Assembly: GCF_900111685.1 (NCBI RefSeq)
Contig: NZ_FOHX01000013.1
Coordinates: forward strand, 40,377 to 87,159
Reading direction: 5' to 3'
Source of the DNA: Nonomuraea wenchangensis
GTDB taxonomy: Bacteria > Actinomycetota > Actinomycetes > Streptosporangiales > Streptosporangiaceae
DNA length: 46,783 bases
Each line of letters begins with the position of its first letter. Position 1 is the stretch's first letter. Below the pieces are notes generated by a model that worked only from the letters and a program-made list of their open reading frames with translations, was not told the DNA's origin and ran no database searches. Shown here in pieces: positions 24,526 to 32,866 of the stretch. Both the position numbers and the translations under genes were made by a program.

Positions 24526-24729
24526 TCCGACCGTGCGCAAAGGTATTCCCACTTCGCTGTGATCTACAATGTAAAGGCGGCGGGTTTCACCTTTTGTCCC
24601 GCTTTGGTGGGGATAGTACTTCTTCTTCTCCTTCTGCCAGAGAGACTGGAAGCGCTCGGAACGTACGTGAGATCTGCTTCGATCGCGCCGCGGGCCAACC
24701 CCGGAGGCGCGAGAGATTCGGGGGACACT

Positions 24730-25449
24730 GTGAAACGAGTGCTTCTCGCGGCGGCGCTCGCGCTGACCGCGGCCACCGCCGGGACCAGCGCGGCCTCCGC
24801 CTACGCCCCTGAGCCGGAAGGCTCACCGGCGCCGGAGATGACCAACATGCCGGAGGAGAACGCGCCGGACGAAGGCGTCCCGGAAGAGACCACACCCGGA
24901 GAGACCGGCGCTCCCGGAGAGACCGGCGCTCCCGGCGCACCCGGCGGTCCGGAAGCGACACCGACGGGGGAGATGACGCCGGGCATGACCGCCAGCCCGA
25001 TGGGACCGGGCTGCGCGTCGCTCAAGGACACCATCTCCGGTGTCGCCGATCAGCCGGCCGGCACCGCCCTGACGAAGATCCCGGACCTGTCGAAGCTCTC
25101 GCAGGCGGTCAAGCAGGTCGGGCTGGAGGAGAAGCTGAACTCCGCCAAGGACATCACGATCTTCGCGCCCAACGACGCGGCCTTCGGCTCTGCCCCGACG
25201 GACGTGCAGGACGCGATGTCCGACAAGGCCGCCGCGACCAAGATCCTTTCGTACCACGTGGTCGAGGGGAAGGTGAACCCGGCCGACCTGAAGGACGGCG
25301 ACATGCTCAAGACGCTCCAGGGCGGCGAGCTGTCCGTGAAGGGCACCGGCGAGAACATGACCATCAACGACGCCAAGATCGTCTGTGGTGGCATCCCGAC
25401 CAGCAACGCCACGCTCTACATCATCGACAAGGTCCTCATGCCCAAGTGA
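24730..25449 (+). CDS. Secreted fasciclin (FAS1) domain protein
   Basis: A 239-residue exported protein. GTG 24730 is chosen because it begins a normal signal peptide, KRVLLAAALALTAATAG, ending ASA; the open frame upstream to 24487 has no protein-like features. Residues about 28-95 are a low-complexity Pro/Glu/Gly/Thr linker with the collagen-like repeat PGETGAPGETGAPGAPGG. Residues about 100-239 are one FAS1 domain: H1 box DITIFAPNDAAF, central YHVVEGKV, and H2-like ATLYIIDKVLMP. FAS1 domains mediate adhesion or protein contacts at the cell surface. There are two Cys residues (about 97 and 222) that could pair. A TACAAT -10-like box lies at 24565-24570 but its -35 is poor. A hairpin terminator follows. 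Confidence 0.9.
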   Translation: MKRVLLAAALALTAATAGTSAASAYAPEPEGSPAPEMTNMPEENAPDEGVPEETTPGETGAPGETGAPGAPGGPEATPTGEMTPGMTASPMGPGCASLKDTISGVADQPAGTALTKIPDLSKLSQAVKQVGLEEKLNSAKDITIFAPNDAAFGSAPTDVQDAMSDKAAATKILSYHVVEGKVNPADLKDGDMLKTLQGGELSVKGTGENMTINDAKIVCGGIPTSNATLYIIDKVLMPK

Positions 25450-25480
25450 GGCACCCGCCCGCCTGTGACGGACGGAGAGA

Positions 25481-25517
25481 GCACGGCCACCGCGTTCAGT
25501 GGTGGCCGTGCCTTCTT
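25481..25517 (+). terminator. Terminator of the FAS1 gene
   Basis: GCACGGCCACC (25481-25491) pairs perfectly with 25501-25511 around a nine-base loop and is followed by CTTCTT. It lies 31 bases past the stop codon. Confidence 0.8.
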
Positions 25518-25532
25518 CACGTGGGGGCGGAT

Positions 25533-25564
25533 TTGGCCCTGACGCAAGGTCAACCTCCCACCAT
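25533..25564 (+). promoter_or_regulatory. MerR-type promoter with long spacer and dyad
   Basis: TTGGCC (25533-25538) and CACCAT (25559-25564) are 20 bases apart, the stretched spacing typical of MerR-controlled promoters. Within the spacer TGAC and GTCA (25540-25543, 25549-25552) form a dyad around GCAAG. The expected start point falls at about the ATG at 25571, implying a leaderless message. The regulator gene is the next in the operon. Confidence 0.6.
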
Positions 25565-25570
25565 GGGCGC

Positions 25571-26449
25571 ATGACGACGACGACCACCTCGCCCGGCGAC
25601 GGCACCACGCTCCGGCAGCACACGATCCACCACGACGGCGTCACCATCCCGGTGACGCGCGGCGGCACGGGCCGGCTGCTGGTCCTGTGCCCCGGGCTGA
25701 GCTCCACCCAGGCGGACCTGAGCGAGCTGGCCCGGCTGCTGCGGCGCGACCACGACGTGGTCACCTTCGACCTGCGGGGCCACGGCCTCGCCTCGGCCGC
25801 CTCCCGGTACTCCTTCGCGGCGTTCCGCGCCGACCTCGCCGCCGTGCTGGCGGACCTGGCGCGCCGCGAGCCGGGCGTGGCGCCCGTGCTCGTGGGCTAC
25901 TCGATGGGCGCCGACCTCGCCGTCCACCACGCCGCCGACAGCGCGGCCGACAGCGCGGCCGACAGCGCGGCCGACAGTGCGGCCGACAGTGCGGCCCACC
26001 ACCCTGTCGCCGGGCTCGTGCTCATCGACGGGGCGAACCCCGTGCCGGAGCCGTTCCTCACCGACGACCTCCTGCCGCAGCTGCGCGTGATGTGGGAGGA
26101 CCAGGCCGCGCGGCAGGAGGCACTGCGCGGCACCCCGCGCCAGGTGCTGCTCACCGCCCCCGAGATCGAGGCACTGAACGCCGAGATCGACGCGGTCCGC
26201 TCCGCCGTTCTCGGCCGCTACCGGAGGATCGAATGCCCGATCAGCATGATCATGTCCACCGCGATGGCCGGCCACGGCGACGAGGAGCCCCTGCCGCGGC
26301 TCAACCGGAACTGGCGCTCCGGCGTCGAGCGGCTGACCCGCGAGCGGCCGCAGGTCGCCGTGTCCTGGCTGGACGCCGATCACGGGCTGGTCCACACGCA
26401 CGCGCCGGAGATCGCCCGGATCATCCGTGGGAGGCTGGAACGGTGCTGA
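25571..26449 (+). CDS. Alpha/beta hydrolase
   Basis: A 292-residue cytoplasmic hydrolase. The fold is shown by LLVLCPGLSS (oxyanion strand, about residue 38), FDLRGHG, the nucleophile elbow GYSMG (Ser about 111) and a C-terminal DADHGLVH with the catalytic His. Between the nucleophile and the next strand there is an insertion of five ADSA units coded by a perfect 12-bp repeat, which would lengthen the cap region. ATG 25571 follows a MerR-type promoter so closely that the message is probably leaderless. The stop overlaps the MerR gene by seven bases. The substrate is unknown; MerR regulators of this kind usually sense a small molecule, so turnover of a xenobiotic ester or lactone is possible but unproven. 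Confidence 0.85.
   Translation: MTTTTTSPGDGTTLRQHTIHHDGVTIPVTRGGTGRLLVLCPGLSSTQADLSELARLLRRDHDVVTFDLRGHGLASAASRYSFAAFRADLAAVLADLARREPGVAPVLVGYSMGADLAVHHAADSAADSAADSAADSAADSAAHHPVAGLVLIDGANPVPEPFLTDDLLPQLRVMWEDQAARQEALRGTPRQVLLTAPEIEALNAEIDAVRSAVLGRYRRIECPISMIMSTAMAGHGDEEPLPRLNRNWRSGVERLTRERPQVAVSWLDADHGLVHTHAPEIARIIRGRLERC
25934..25993 (+). repeat. Five tandem 12-bp units inside the hydrolase gene
   Basis: The unit GCCGACAGCGCG occurs three times, then twice as GCCGACAGTGCG, without gaps. It encodes Ala-Asp-Ser-Ala repeats in frame. The single shared C-to-T change in the last two units suggests growth by slippage or unequal exchange. Confidence 0.9.
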
Positions 26450-27273
26450 CCATCGGGGAGCTGGCGTCGTACGCGGGGGTGTCCGTGCGCACGGTGCGGC
26501 ACTACCACGCCAAGGGGCTGCTGCCGGAGCCGGAGCGGGACCACCTCGGCTACCGCAGGTACGACGCGGGCGCCGTGGTCGAGCTGATCAGGATCCGCAC
26601 CCTCACCAGGGCCGGGGTGCCGCTGGCGCGCACGCGGGAGCTGCTGCGGGCCGGCGAGGAGGAGTTCGCCGCGGCGGTCGCGGACATCGACCGGCGGCTG
26701 GAGGCCGAGATCCGGCAGCGGCAGCGACGCCGCGAGCACCTGGCCGGGCTCACCGCCGGTGACGGCCTGGCCCTGCCGCCCGAGGTGGCGGGATACCTGG
26801 CCCGGCTGCGGGAGCTGGGCGTCGGCGAACGGCTCGTACGGGCCGAACGCGACGGCTGGGTCCTGCTGGCCGCGCACGCCCCCGAACGGGTCGCCGAGTG
26901 GATCGCCCGCAAGCGCGAGCAGCTCGCCGACCCGCGGCTCGCCGGCTTCTACCTCACCCTGGGCCGGGCCCTGGACCACGCCCCGGACGACCCCCGGACG
27001 GCCGAGCGGGCCGACGAGCTGGCCGCCTGGCTCACCCGGCTCGCGGAGGAGAAGGGCGAGGACTACCTCGGCGACGTCGACCTGGAGCCGCCGCTGATCA
27101 CGCTGATGGACGCGCGGGCGCTCGACACGCTGCCCGCGGCCCGCCGGCTGATCGAGCTGCTGCGGGAACGCGGCTGGACCGGCTGGACGAAACTCGAACG
27201 CGTCCCCCCGCCCACGCAGAGAGGGGTGTGCGAGCCCTTCCCCACCTCATCTCTCCGAAAGGGCTGGTCGTGA
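26443..27273 (+). CDS. MerR-family transcriptional regulator
   Basis: A 276-residue regulator starting at GTG 26443, with GGGAGG about nine bases upstream and a seven-base overlap with the hydrolase gene. The N-terminal winged helix reads LTIGELASYAGVSVRTVRHY then GYRRYDAGAVVEL, the MerR signature. A coiled-coil dimer helix (about 75-105, rich in Glu/Arg/Gln) is followed by a helical effector domain of about 150 residues that I do not recognise. It probably controls the promoter at 25533-25564 and so its own operon. Confidence 0.9.
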   Translation: MLTIGELASYAGVSVRTVRHYHAKGLLPEPERDHLGYRRYDAGAVVELIRIRTLTRAGVPLARTRELLRAGEEEFAAAVADIDRRLEAEIRQRQRRREHLAGLTAGDGLALPPEVAGYLARLRELGVGERLVRAERDGWVLLAAHAPERVAEWIARKREQLADPRLAGFYLTLGRALDHAPDDPRTAERADELAAWLTRLAEEKGEDYLGDVDLEPPLITLMDARALDTLPAARRLIELLRERGWTGWTKLERVPPPTQRGVCEPFPTSSLRKGWS

Positions 27274-27405
27274 CGGGCCTGCGGGTGGTGGACAGGACCT
27301 CGGCCGGGGAGGTCGTCTCGCTCTGGCGTCTCGCCGGCGCCTGACGAAGGATCGTCACCGGGGGGTCCGCGGGACCTGGGCCGCGTCGCTGTTTATGTTG
27401 GAAAC

Positions 27406-29265
27406 ATGCAGGCAGACAGCGCCGCACCGGCAGACGGCCCGAGCGGTCCCTGCGGGCGCCGGGGCGACCCCCGCTATCTGCCGATCGGCGAGCACGGGCT
27501 GATCGGCGATCTGCGCACGGTCGCGCTCGTCGGCACCAACGGCACCATCGACTGGTACTGCTGCCCTCGTTTCGACGCCCCGTCGGTGTTCGGCTCGATC
27601 CTGGACGCCGACCGGGGCGGCTCGTTCGAGCTGGCCGCCGACGTGCCGTACACGACCAAGCAGTTCTACTTCCCGGACACCAACGTCCTGATCACCCGGT
27701 TCTTCGCCGACGACGGCGTGGGCGAGATCCAGGACTTCATGCCCGTGGAACGTGACAACACCGAGGTCGACCGGCACCGGCTGATCCGGCGCGTCACCGT
27801 CGTACGCGGCCGGCTGCCCTTCCGCGCCCTGGTCGCGCCCCGCTTCGACTACGGCCGCGTGCCGCACACCGTCACCCAGGACGCCGGCCTGACCGTCTTC
27901 ACCTCCCCGGAGCTCAGCCTGACGCTGGTCTCCAGCGTGCCCGTCGAGCACGACGGCCGCGACGCCACCGCCAGGTTCGTGCTGCGGGAGGGGGAGCAGG
28001 CCGTGTTCGCGCTCGACCGGGTCGCTCCCGGCGTCGAGCCCCGCGGCTGCGCGCTGGAGCAGGCCGAGGACCTGTTCACGGCCACGGTCGGGTTCTGGCG
28101 CAAGTGGCTGTCGGCCTCCCGCTACCGGGGCCGCTGGCGGGAGATCGTGCACCGTTCGGCGCTCACGCTCAAGCTGCTCACGTACGCGCCGACCGGCGGC
28201 ATCGTGGCCGCGCCGACGACGAGCCTGCCCGAGCGGATCGGCGGCCGGCGCAACTGGGACTACCGGTACGTGTGGGTGCGCGACGCCGCGTTCTGCGTCT
28301 ACGCCCTGCTCCGGCTCGGCTTCACCGAGGAGGCCGAGGCGTTCATGGGCTTCCTGGACGAGCACGTCCGGATGGACGGCTCCTGCCCGGCCGGGCCGTT
28401 GCAGATCATGTACGGCATCGACGGCCGCCGCGAGCTGCCCGAGGAGGAGCTGTCGCACCTGGAGGGCTACCGCGGCTCGCGTCCTGTCCGGATCGGCAAC
28501 GACGCGGTCGGCCAGCTCCAGCTCGACATCTACGGCGCCCTCATCGACTCGGTCTACCTGTACAACAAGTGGGGCACGCCCATCTCCAGCCGGCGCTGGG
28601 ACGAGCTGTGCACGGTGGTCGACTGGGTCTGCGCCCACTGGGACCAGCCGGACGAGGGCGTCTGGGAGACGCGCGGCGGGCGCAAGCACTTCACCTACTC
28701 CCGCCTGATGTGCTGGGTCGCGATCGAGCGCGCCATGCGCATGGCGATCCAGCGGGGCCTGCCCGCGGACATGCCGCGCTGGCGCGAGAGCCGCGACGCG
28801 ATCTACCGCGACATCATGGAGCACGGCTGGTCGGAGCGGCTGCAGGGGTTCGTCCAGCACGCCGGCGACGAGGTGCTCGACGCCGCCGTGCTGATGATGC
28901 CGCTGGCGAAGTTCGTCTCGCCGACCGACCCCAAGTGGCTGTCCACGCTGGACGCGCTCGGCGACGCGCTGGTCTCCGACTCCCTGGTCTACCGCTACGA
29001 CCCCGAGCAGAGCCCGGACGGGCTGGAGGGCCCGGAGGGCACGTTCTCGATCTGCTCGTTCTGGTACGTCGAGGCGCTGTCGCGGGCCGGCCGTCTGGAC
29101 GAGGCCCGCCTGGCCTTCGAGAAGATGCTCACCTACGCCAACCATCTCGGCCTGTACGCCGAGCAGATCGGGCACACCGGTGAGCAGCTCGGCAACTTCC
29201 CGCAGGCCTTCACCCATCTGGCGCTCATCAGCGCGGCCTTCAACCTGGACCATGCCCTCGGCTGA
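27406..29265 (+). CDS. GH15 family glycoside hydrolase (glucoamylase/trehalase type)
   Basis: A 619-residue cytoplasmic enzyme. The N-terminal beta-sandwich starts YLPIGEHGLIGDLRTVALVG and contains IDWYCCPRFDAPSVFG, typical of the bacterial and mycobacterial GH15 group that includes trehalases. The catalytic (alpha/alpha)6 barrel has NWDYRYVWVRDAAF; the general acid is the Glu in DEGVWETRGG (about residue 422) and the general base is in YAEQIG (about 584). No signal peptide. A TATGTT box six bases before the ATG, with no ribosome site beyond GGAA, fits a leaderless transcript. It may hydrolyse trehalose or another alpha-glucoside; the sequence alone does not decide. Confidence 0.9.
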   Translation: MQADSAAPADGPSGPCGRRGDPRYLPIGEHGLIGDLRTVALVGTNGTIDWYCCPRFDAPSVFGSILDADRGGSFELAADVPYTTKQFYFPDTNVLITRFFADDGVGEIQDFMPVERDNTEVDRHRLIRRVTVVRGRLPFRALVAPRFDYGRVPHTVTQDAGLTVFTSPELSLTLVSSVPVEHDGRDATARFVLREGEQAVFALDRVAPGVEPRGCALEQAEDLFTATVGFWRKWLSASRYRGRWREIVHRSALTLKLLTYAPTGGIVAAPTTSLPERIGGRRNWDYRYVWVRDAAFCVYALLRLGFTEEAEAFMGFLDEHVRMDGSCPAGPLQIMYGIDGRRELPEEELSHLEGYRGSRPVRIGNDAVGQLQLDIYGALIDSVYLYNKWGTPISSRRWDELCTVVDWVCAHWDQPDEGVWETRGGRKHFTYSRLMCWVAIERAMRMAIQRGLPADMPRWRESRDAIYRDIMEHGWSERLQGFVQHAGDEVLDAAVLMMPLAKFVSPTDPKWLSTLDALGDALVSDSLVYRYDPEQSPDGLEGPEGTFSICSFWYVEALSRAGRLDEARLAFEKMLTYANHLGLYAEQIGHTGEQLGNFPQAFTHLALISAAFNLDHALG

Positions 29266-29300
29266 TCAGGCGCTTGTGATCAGGGGGCTCGGCTGATCAG
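29262..29300. repeat. Clustered CTGATCAG palindromes between convergent genes
   Basis: CTGATCAG occurs at 29262-29269 and 29293-29300 and TGATCAG at 29277-29283. The first and last are part of a direct repeat CTCGGCTGATCAG. They span both stop codons of the convergent GH15 and VOC genes and may form a small hairpin; function unknown. Confidence 0.5.
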
Positions 29301-30019
29301 CGGGTGGCGAGCAGGCAGAACTCGTTGCCGTCGGGGTCGAGCATCTCCACCAGGCCGCCGCCGTGCCGGCCACCCTCGGCGAGGCTCGCGCCGAGGGAGA
29401 GCAGGCGCTCGATCTCGGCCTGCTGGTCGCCGCCCTCCGGGGGAGCGAGGTCGAAGTGCAGGCGGTTCCTGCCGTGCTTCGGGCCGACCGGCGGGCCGCC
29501 CCACGTGATCTTCGTGCCGCCGCGCGGCGACTGGATCGCGGTCTCCTCGTCCTGGTCCCAGACCAGCGGCCAGCCGAGCGCCTGGCTCCAGAAGTAGCCG
29601 ACCGCCTGGGTGCCGTCGCTGGCGAGCGCGCCGATGAAGCCGCATCCGGCGAGGAACTTGTTGCCCGCCTCGATCACGCAGAACTCGTTGCCCTCGGGGT
29701 CGGCGAGCACCACGTGGCCCTCCTCCGGGCGCTGCCCGACGTCGATGTGCCGCGCGCCGAGCTCCAGCGCCCGCGCCACCGTCCGCTGCTGGTGCTCGGG
29801 GGAGTCGCTGGTCAGGTCGAAGTGCGCCTGGTTCTGGCCGATCTTCTCGTCCAGGGTCGGCAGGCAGCGGATCTCGAAGCCGGCGTCGTCGTCGGGCGGG
29901 AGCACGACGCCGTCGTGGCGGCCGTCGGTGAGCTTCCTGCCCAGCAGTCCGGCCCAGAACCGGCCGAGTCCGACGGGGTCGTGCGCGCCGAAACAGAGCG
30001 CCGCGAGCTGGGAACTCAT
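29297..30019 (-). CDS. VOC-superfamily protein with two glyoxalase-like domains
   Basis: A 240-residue protein made of two similar halves. Each half starts with a GAHDPVGLGRFWAGLLG- or GYFWSQALGWPLVW-type segment and ends DPEGNEFCVIE or DPDGNEFCLLAT, the usual C-terminal strand of vicinal-oxygen-chelate domains. His in AHFDL and LHFDL and the Glu residues could bind a metal or these sites could be non-catalytic, as in binding proteins such as bleomycin-resistance homologues. ATG 30019 is chosen over the upstream open frame because GGGAGA lies six bases before it. It is divergent from the KstD-like gene. Confidence 0.85.
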   Translation of the reverse strand: MSSQLAALCFGAHDPVGLGRFWAGLLGRKLTDGRHDGVVLPPDDDAGFEIRCLPTLDEKIGQNQAHFDLTSDSPEHQQRTVARALELGARHIDVGQRPEEGHVVLADPEGNEFCVIEAGNKFLAGCGFIGALASDGTQAVGYFWSQALGWPLVWDQDEETAIQSPRGGTKITWGGPPVGPKHGRNRLHFDLAPPEGGDQQAEIERLLSLGASLAEGGRHGGGLVEMLDPDGNEFCLLATR

Positions 30020-30197
30020 CGGTGTCTCCCATCTGGCTGAATGGCGGGCGCGGGCGGGCACCCGGTCCGCCACACGCATGACGCTCGCCACGCTAACCAG
30101 CCGGGGATTCGCGACGCCAATGCTTTTCCCGCCGAGCTGGTGACGTGGCTGAGCCCGTATTGACCCGGTGGGCGGTCATCGCCCAGACTACGGTGCC

Positions 30198-30219
30198 AAC
30201 CGGACACTTTCGTCCGGTT
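30198..30219. promoter_or_regulatory. Operator-like inverted repeat upstream of the KstD-like gene
   Basis: AACCGGAC and GTCCGGTT form a perfect 8-bp inverted repeat with a six-base spacer, in the divergent promoter region of the VOC and KstD-like genes. It is 37 bases before the start codon. The shape suits a TetR-type dimer; no such regulator gene is adjacent. Confidence 0.55.
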
Positions 30220-30256
30220 CGAGGGAGGCGACTTCCGCGATCCGAAAGGGGCCGAG

Positions 30257-31906
30257 TTGACCGACCACTGGGACAGCATCGTGGACGTGCTCGTCGCGGG
30301 CTCCGGCGCGGCCGGCCTGACCGCCGCCATCGCCGCCGCCGACCGCGGACTGGACGCCCTGGTCGTGGAGAGCACCCCGCGCTGGGGCGGCACCACGTCC
30401 GTCTCCGGCGGCGGCCTCTGGATGCCGGCCAACCCGCTCATGCTGCGCGCCGGCGTCCGCGACTCCGCCGAGGAGGCCCTGCGGTACATGGACGAGGTCA
30501 TCGGCGAGGCCGGCCCCGCCTCCTCGCCCGAGCGCAGGAAGGCGTACGTGCGGACCGCCCCCGAGGTGGTCGCCTTCCTGGGCCGCCTCGGCGTGCGCTG
30601 GCGCAGGTCGCCCGACTACCCCGACTACTACCCCGACCGGCCGGGCGGCAAGGTGGGCCGGGCGATCGAGGTCGCGCCGTTCGACACCAAGCTGCTCGGC
30701 GCCTGGTACGACCGCGCCCGCTCCAAGGAGAGCGGCATCCCGCTGCCCCTCATGACCGACGACGTGTGGCTGCTGTCGCGCGCCTGGTCCACCCCGAGCG
30801 GTTTCGTACGCGGAGCCCGGTTCGTCTTCCGCACGCTCGGCCAGTACGCCGGCGGCAGGCGGCCGACCGGCATCGGCGGCTCGCTCGCCGCCTCGCTCAT
30901 GCACATCGTCCGCACCCAGCAGACCCCCGTCCGGCTGTCCACCCCGATCGTCGACCTGATCATCGAGGACGGCGCGGTCGTCGGCGCGGTCGTGGAACGC
31001 GAAGGCCGCGCCCGCCGGATCCGCGCCAGGCACGGCGTCGTCCTGGCCGCCGGCGGCTTCGCCAACAACGGCGAATGGCGCCGCAGGCACCACGGCATCC
31101 CCGGCTACTCCTCCGCCCCCGAGGGCGACCTGGGCACGGTCATCGCGATGGGCGCGAAGGCGGGCGGCGCGCTGGCGCTCATGGACGACGCCTGGTGGGG
31201 CGCGTCCCTGCTCGGCCCCGACGGCGAGCCCCGCTTCCTCGTCGCCGAGCGCTCACTGCCGTTCTCGATCATGGTGAACGCCCGCGGCGAGCGCTTCACC
31301 AACGAGTCGGCGTCCTACATCGACGTCGGGCACGACATGCTCAAGCATGGCGAGGCCGGCCCGATGTGGATGATCACCGACGTCCGGCACGCCCGCCGCT
31401 ACCTCAACACCGCCGTCGCCGGGCAGGCGAAGAAGTGGAAGCGGGCGGGCCTGCTGGCCGAGGCCCCGACCGTGGAGGCGCTGGCCGCCGAGATCGGCGT
31501 CGACCCCGTACGCCTCGCCGCGACCGTCGAGCGCTTCAACGGCTTCGCCCGCACCGGCGTGGACCCGGACTTCGGCCGGGGCCGCACCGTCTACGACAAC
31601 TACTACGGCGACCCGCGCGTCAAACCCAACCCGAACCTCGGGCCGCTGGAGAAGGGGCCGTTCCGCGCGTTCCGCGTCCATCCCGGCGACCTCGGCACCA
31701 AGGGCGGCCTGCTCACCGACGAGCACGCCCGCGTGCTGCGCGAGGACGGCGGCGCCATCCCGGGCCTGTACGCGGCGGGCAACACCACCGCCTCCGTCAT
31801 GGGCCGCACCTACCCCGGCCCCGGCTCCACCATCGGCCCGGCCGTCGTCTTCGGCTACCGCGCCGCCCGCCATGCCGCCCGCCACGCCGCCGGCGACCCC
31901 GCCTGA
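30257..31906 (+). CDS. FAD-dependent 3-ketosteroid-delta1-dehydrogenase-like protein
   Basis: A 549-residue flavoprotein starting at TTG 30257 with AAAGGGG about seven bases upstream. The N-terminal FAD site is VLVAGSGAAGLTAAIAAADR (about residues 14-33), then WGGTTSVSGGGLWMPAN. The C-terminus has GLYAAGNTTASVMGRTYPGP then GSTIGPAVVFGY, the pattern of the KstD / fumarate-reductase flavoprotein family, including the conserved GPG segment near the active site. KstD enzymes introduce a C1-C2 double bond into ring A of 3-ketosteroids; no other steroid genes are nearby, so a related substrate is equally possible. Length fits KstD (about 510-570). Confidence 0.8.
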   Translation: MTDHWDSIVDVLVAGSGAAGLTAAIAAADRGLDALVVESTPRWGGTTSVSGGGLWMPANPLMLRAGVRDSAEEALRYMDEVIGEAGPASSPERRKAYVRTAPEVVAFLGRLGVRWRRSPDYPDYYPDRPGGKVGRAIEVAPFDTKLLGAWYDRARSKESGIPLPLMTDDVWLLSRAWSTPSGFVRGARFVFRTLGQYAGGRRPTGIGGSLAASLMHIVRTQQTPVRLSTPIVDLIIEDGAVVGAVVEREGRARRIRARHGVVLAAGGFANNGEWRRRHHGIPGYSSAPEGDLGTVIAMGAKAGGALALMDDAWWGASLLGPDGEPRFLVAERSLPFSIMVNARGERFTNESASYIDVGHDMLKHGEAGPMWMITDVRHARRYLNTAVAGQAKKWKRAGLLAEAPTVEALAAEIGVDPVRLAATVERFNGFARTGVDPDFGRGRTVYDNYYGDPRVKPNPNLGPLEKGPFRAFRVHPGDLGTKGGLLTDEHARVLREDGGAIPGLYAAGNTTASVMGRTYPGPGSTIGPAVVFGYRAARHAARHAAGDPA

Positions 31907-31917
31907 CGGACCCGCGG

Positions 31918-32733
31918 TCAGCGTACGGAACAGATCGCTTCCTGGATCACCCGGGTCACGGCGGCCGGCTGCGAGACGAGGGCGAGATGCGAGCCGCCCG
32001 CGAACCGCGTCACGCGGGAGCCGGCCCGCTCGGCCATGGCCTGCTGCGACGCCGGGACGATGATCTGGTCGCCGGTGGCGATGAAGGACCATGACGGGAT
32101 CGTCTTCCAGGCCGCCGCCTTCGACGGCGTCTGGAAGGCGGCCGTGGAGGCGGCCCGCTGCGCCGCCCAGAGCCGCAGGGCCTTGCCCCTGGGCAGGTCC
32201 GAGGCGAAGGAGCGCACGAAGACCTGCCGCTTCAGGTACAGATCGGCCGCCCCGCCGCTCGCGCCGGAGTAGGGAACCCGGTCGTAGAGGGTGGCCGGGT
32301 CGCCCCCGAGCGCCGAACCGGCGCCGCTGAGCTGGGCGGTGGTCTCGCCCACGTCCGGGACCGCCGCGTCCACGTACACCAGGGCCTTGACGTCCCGGTC
32401 GCCCGCGGCCGCGTTCGTGATCACCGAGCCGCCGTAGGAGTGGCCCACGAGGACGACCGGGCCGGTCAGCCCGTTCAGGAAGTCGCGTACGGTCCGGGCG
32501 TCCTCGGTCAGGCCGCGCAGCGGGTTGCCCACCGCCCGCACGTCGTACCCGGCCCGCTGGAGCGCCTTGATCTCGCCGTTCCAGCTGGAGGTGTCGGCCC
32601 AGGCGCCGTGCACCAGCACGACGGTGGGCCGGCCGGCGGCGGGCGTGGGGCACGGAGACGGCGCGGCGGCGGGAGCCTGCGCGGTCCCCGCCACGAGCAG
32701 CAGCGCGCACCCCGTGAGGGCGAGTCCCGGCAT
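31918..32733 (-). CDS. Secreted alpha/beta hydrolase
   Basis: A 271-residue exported hydrolase. ATG 32733 follows GGAGGTGG and begins a signal peptide, PGLALTGCALLLVAGTAQA. The fold is shown by PTVVLVHGAWADTSSW (about 37-52), the nucleophile in GHSYGG (about 98) and His in GGSHLAL near the C-terminus. It resembles the esterase-like hydrolases in which the HGAW motif forms the oxyanion hole. It converges on the KstD-like gene with only 11 bp between stops. Substrate unknown. Confidence 0.85.
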   Translation of the reverse strand: MPGLALTGCALLLVAGTAQAPAAAPSPCPTPAAGRPTVVLVHGAWADTSSWNGEIKALQRAGYDVRAVGNPLRGLTEDARTVRDFLNGLTGPVVLVGHSYGGSVITNAAAGDRDVKALVYVDAAVPDVGETTAQLSGAGSALGGDPATLYDRVPYSGASGGAADLYLKRQVFVRSFASDLPRGKALRLWAAQRAASTAAFQTPSKAAAWKTIPSWSFIATGDQIIVPASQQAMAERAGSRVTRFAGGSHLALVSQPAAVTRVIQEAICSVR

Positions 32734-32824
32734 GGCCACCACCTCCACTCCTTCTCCCAGGCTGCCAGCCACCGCCCCCAGAGCCGGTGACGGGCCGGCC
32801 AAGCGAGCCCTTCGGCCGCGTAAA

Positions 32825-32863
32825 GGCCGCCCGGCGGACGGGAGCGACGCGGCCGGGCAGGCC
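32825..32863 (-). terminator. Possible terminator of the dipeptidase gene
   Basis: GGCCGCCCGGC (32825-32835) can pair with GCCGGGCAGGCC (about 32852-32863) with one bulge, just past the VanX-like stop codon. The loop is long and there is no T run, so confidence is low. Confidence 0.3.
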
Positions 32864-32866
32864 GGC

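Noticed and set aside
24487..24729. N-terminal extension of the FAS1 protein frame
   Set aside because: It would bury the signal peptide about 80 residues inside the protein.
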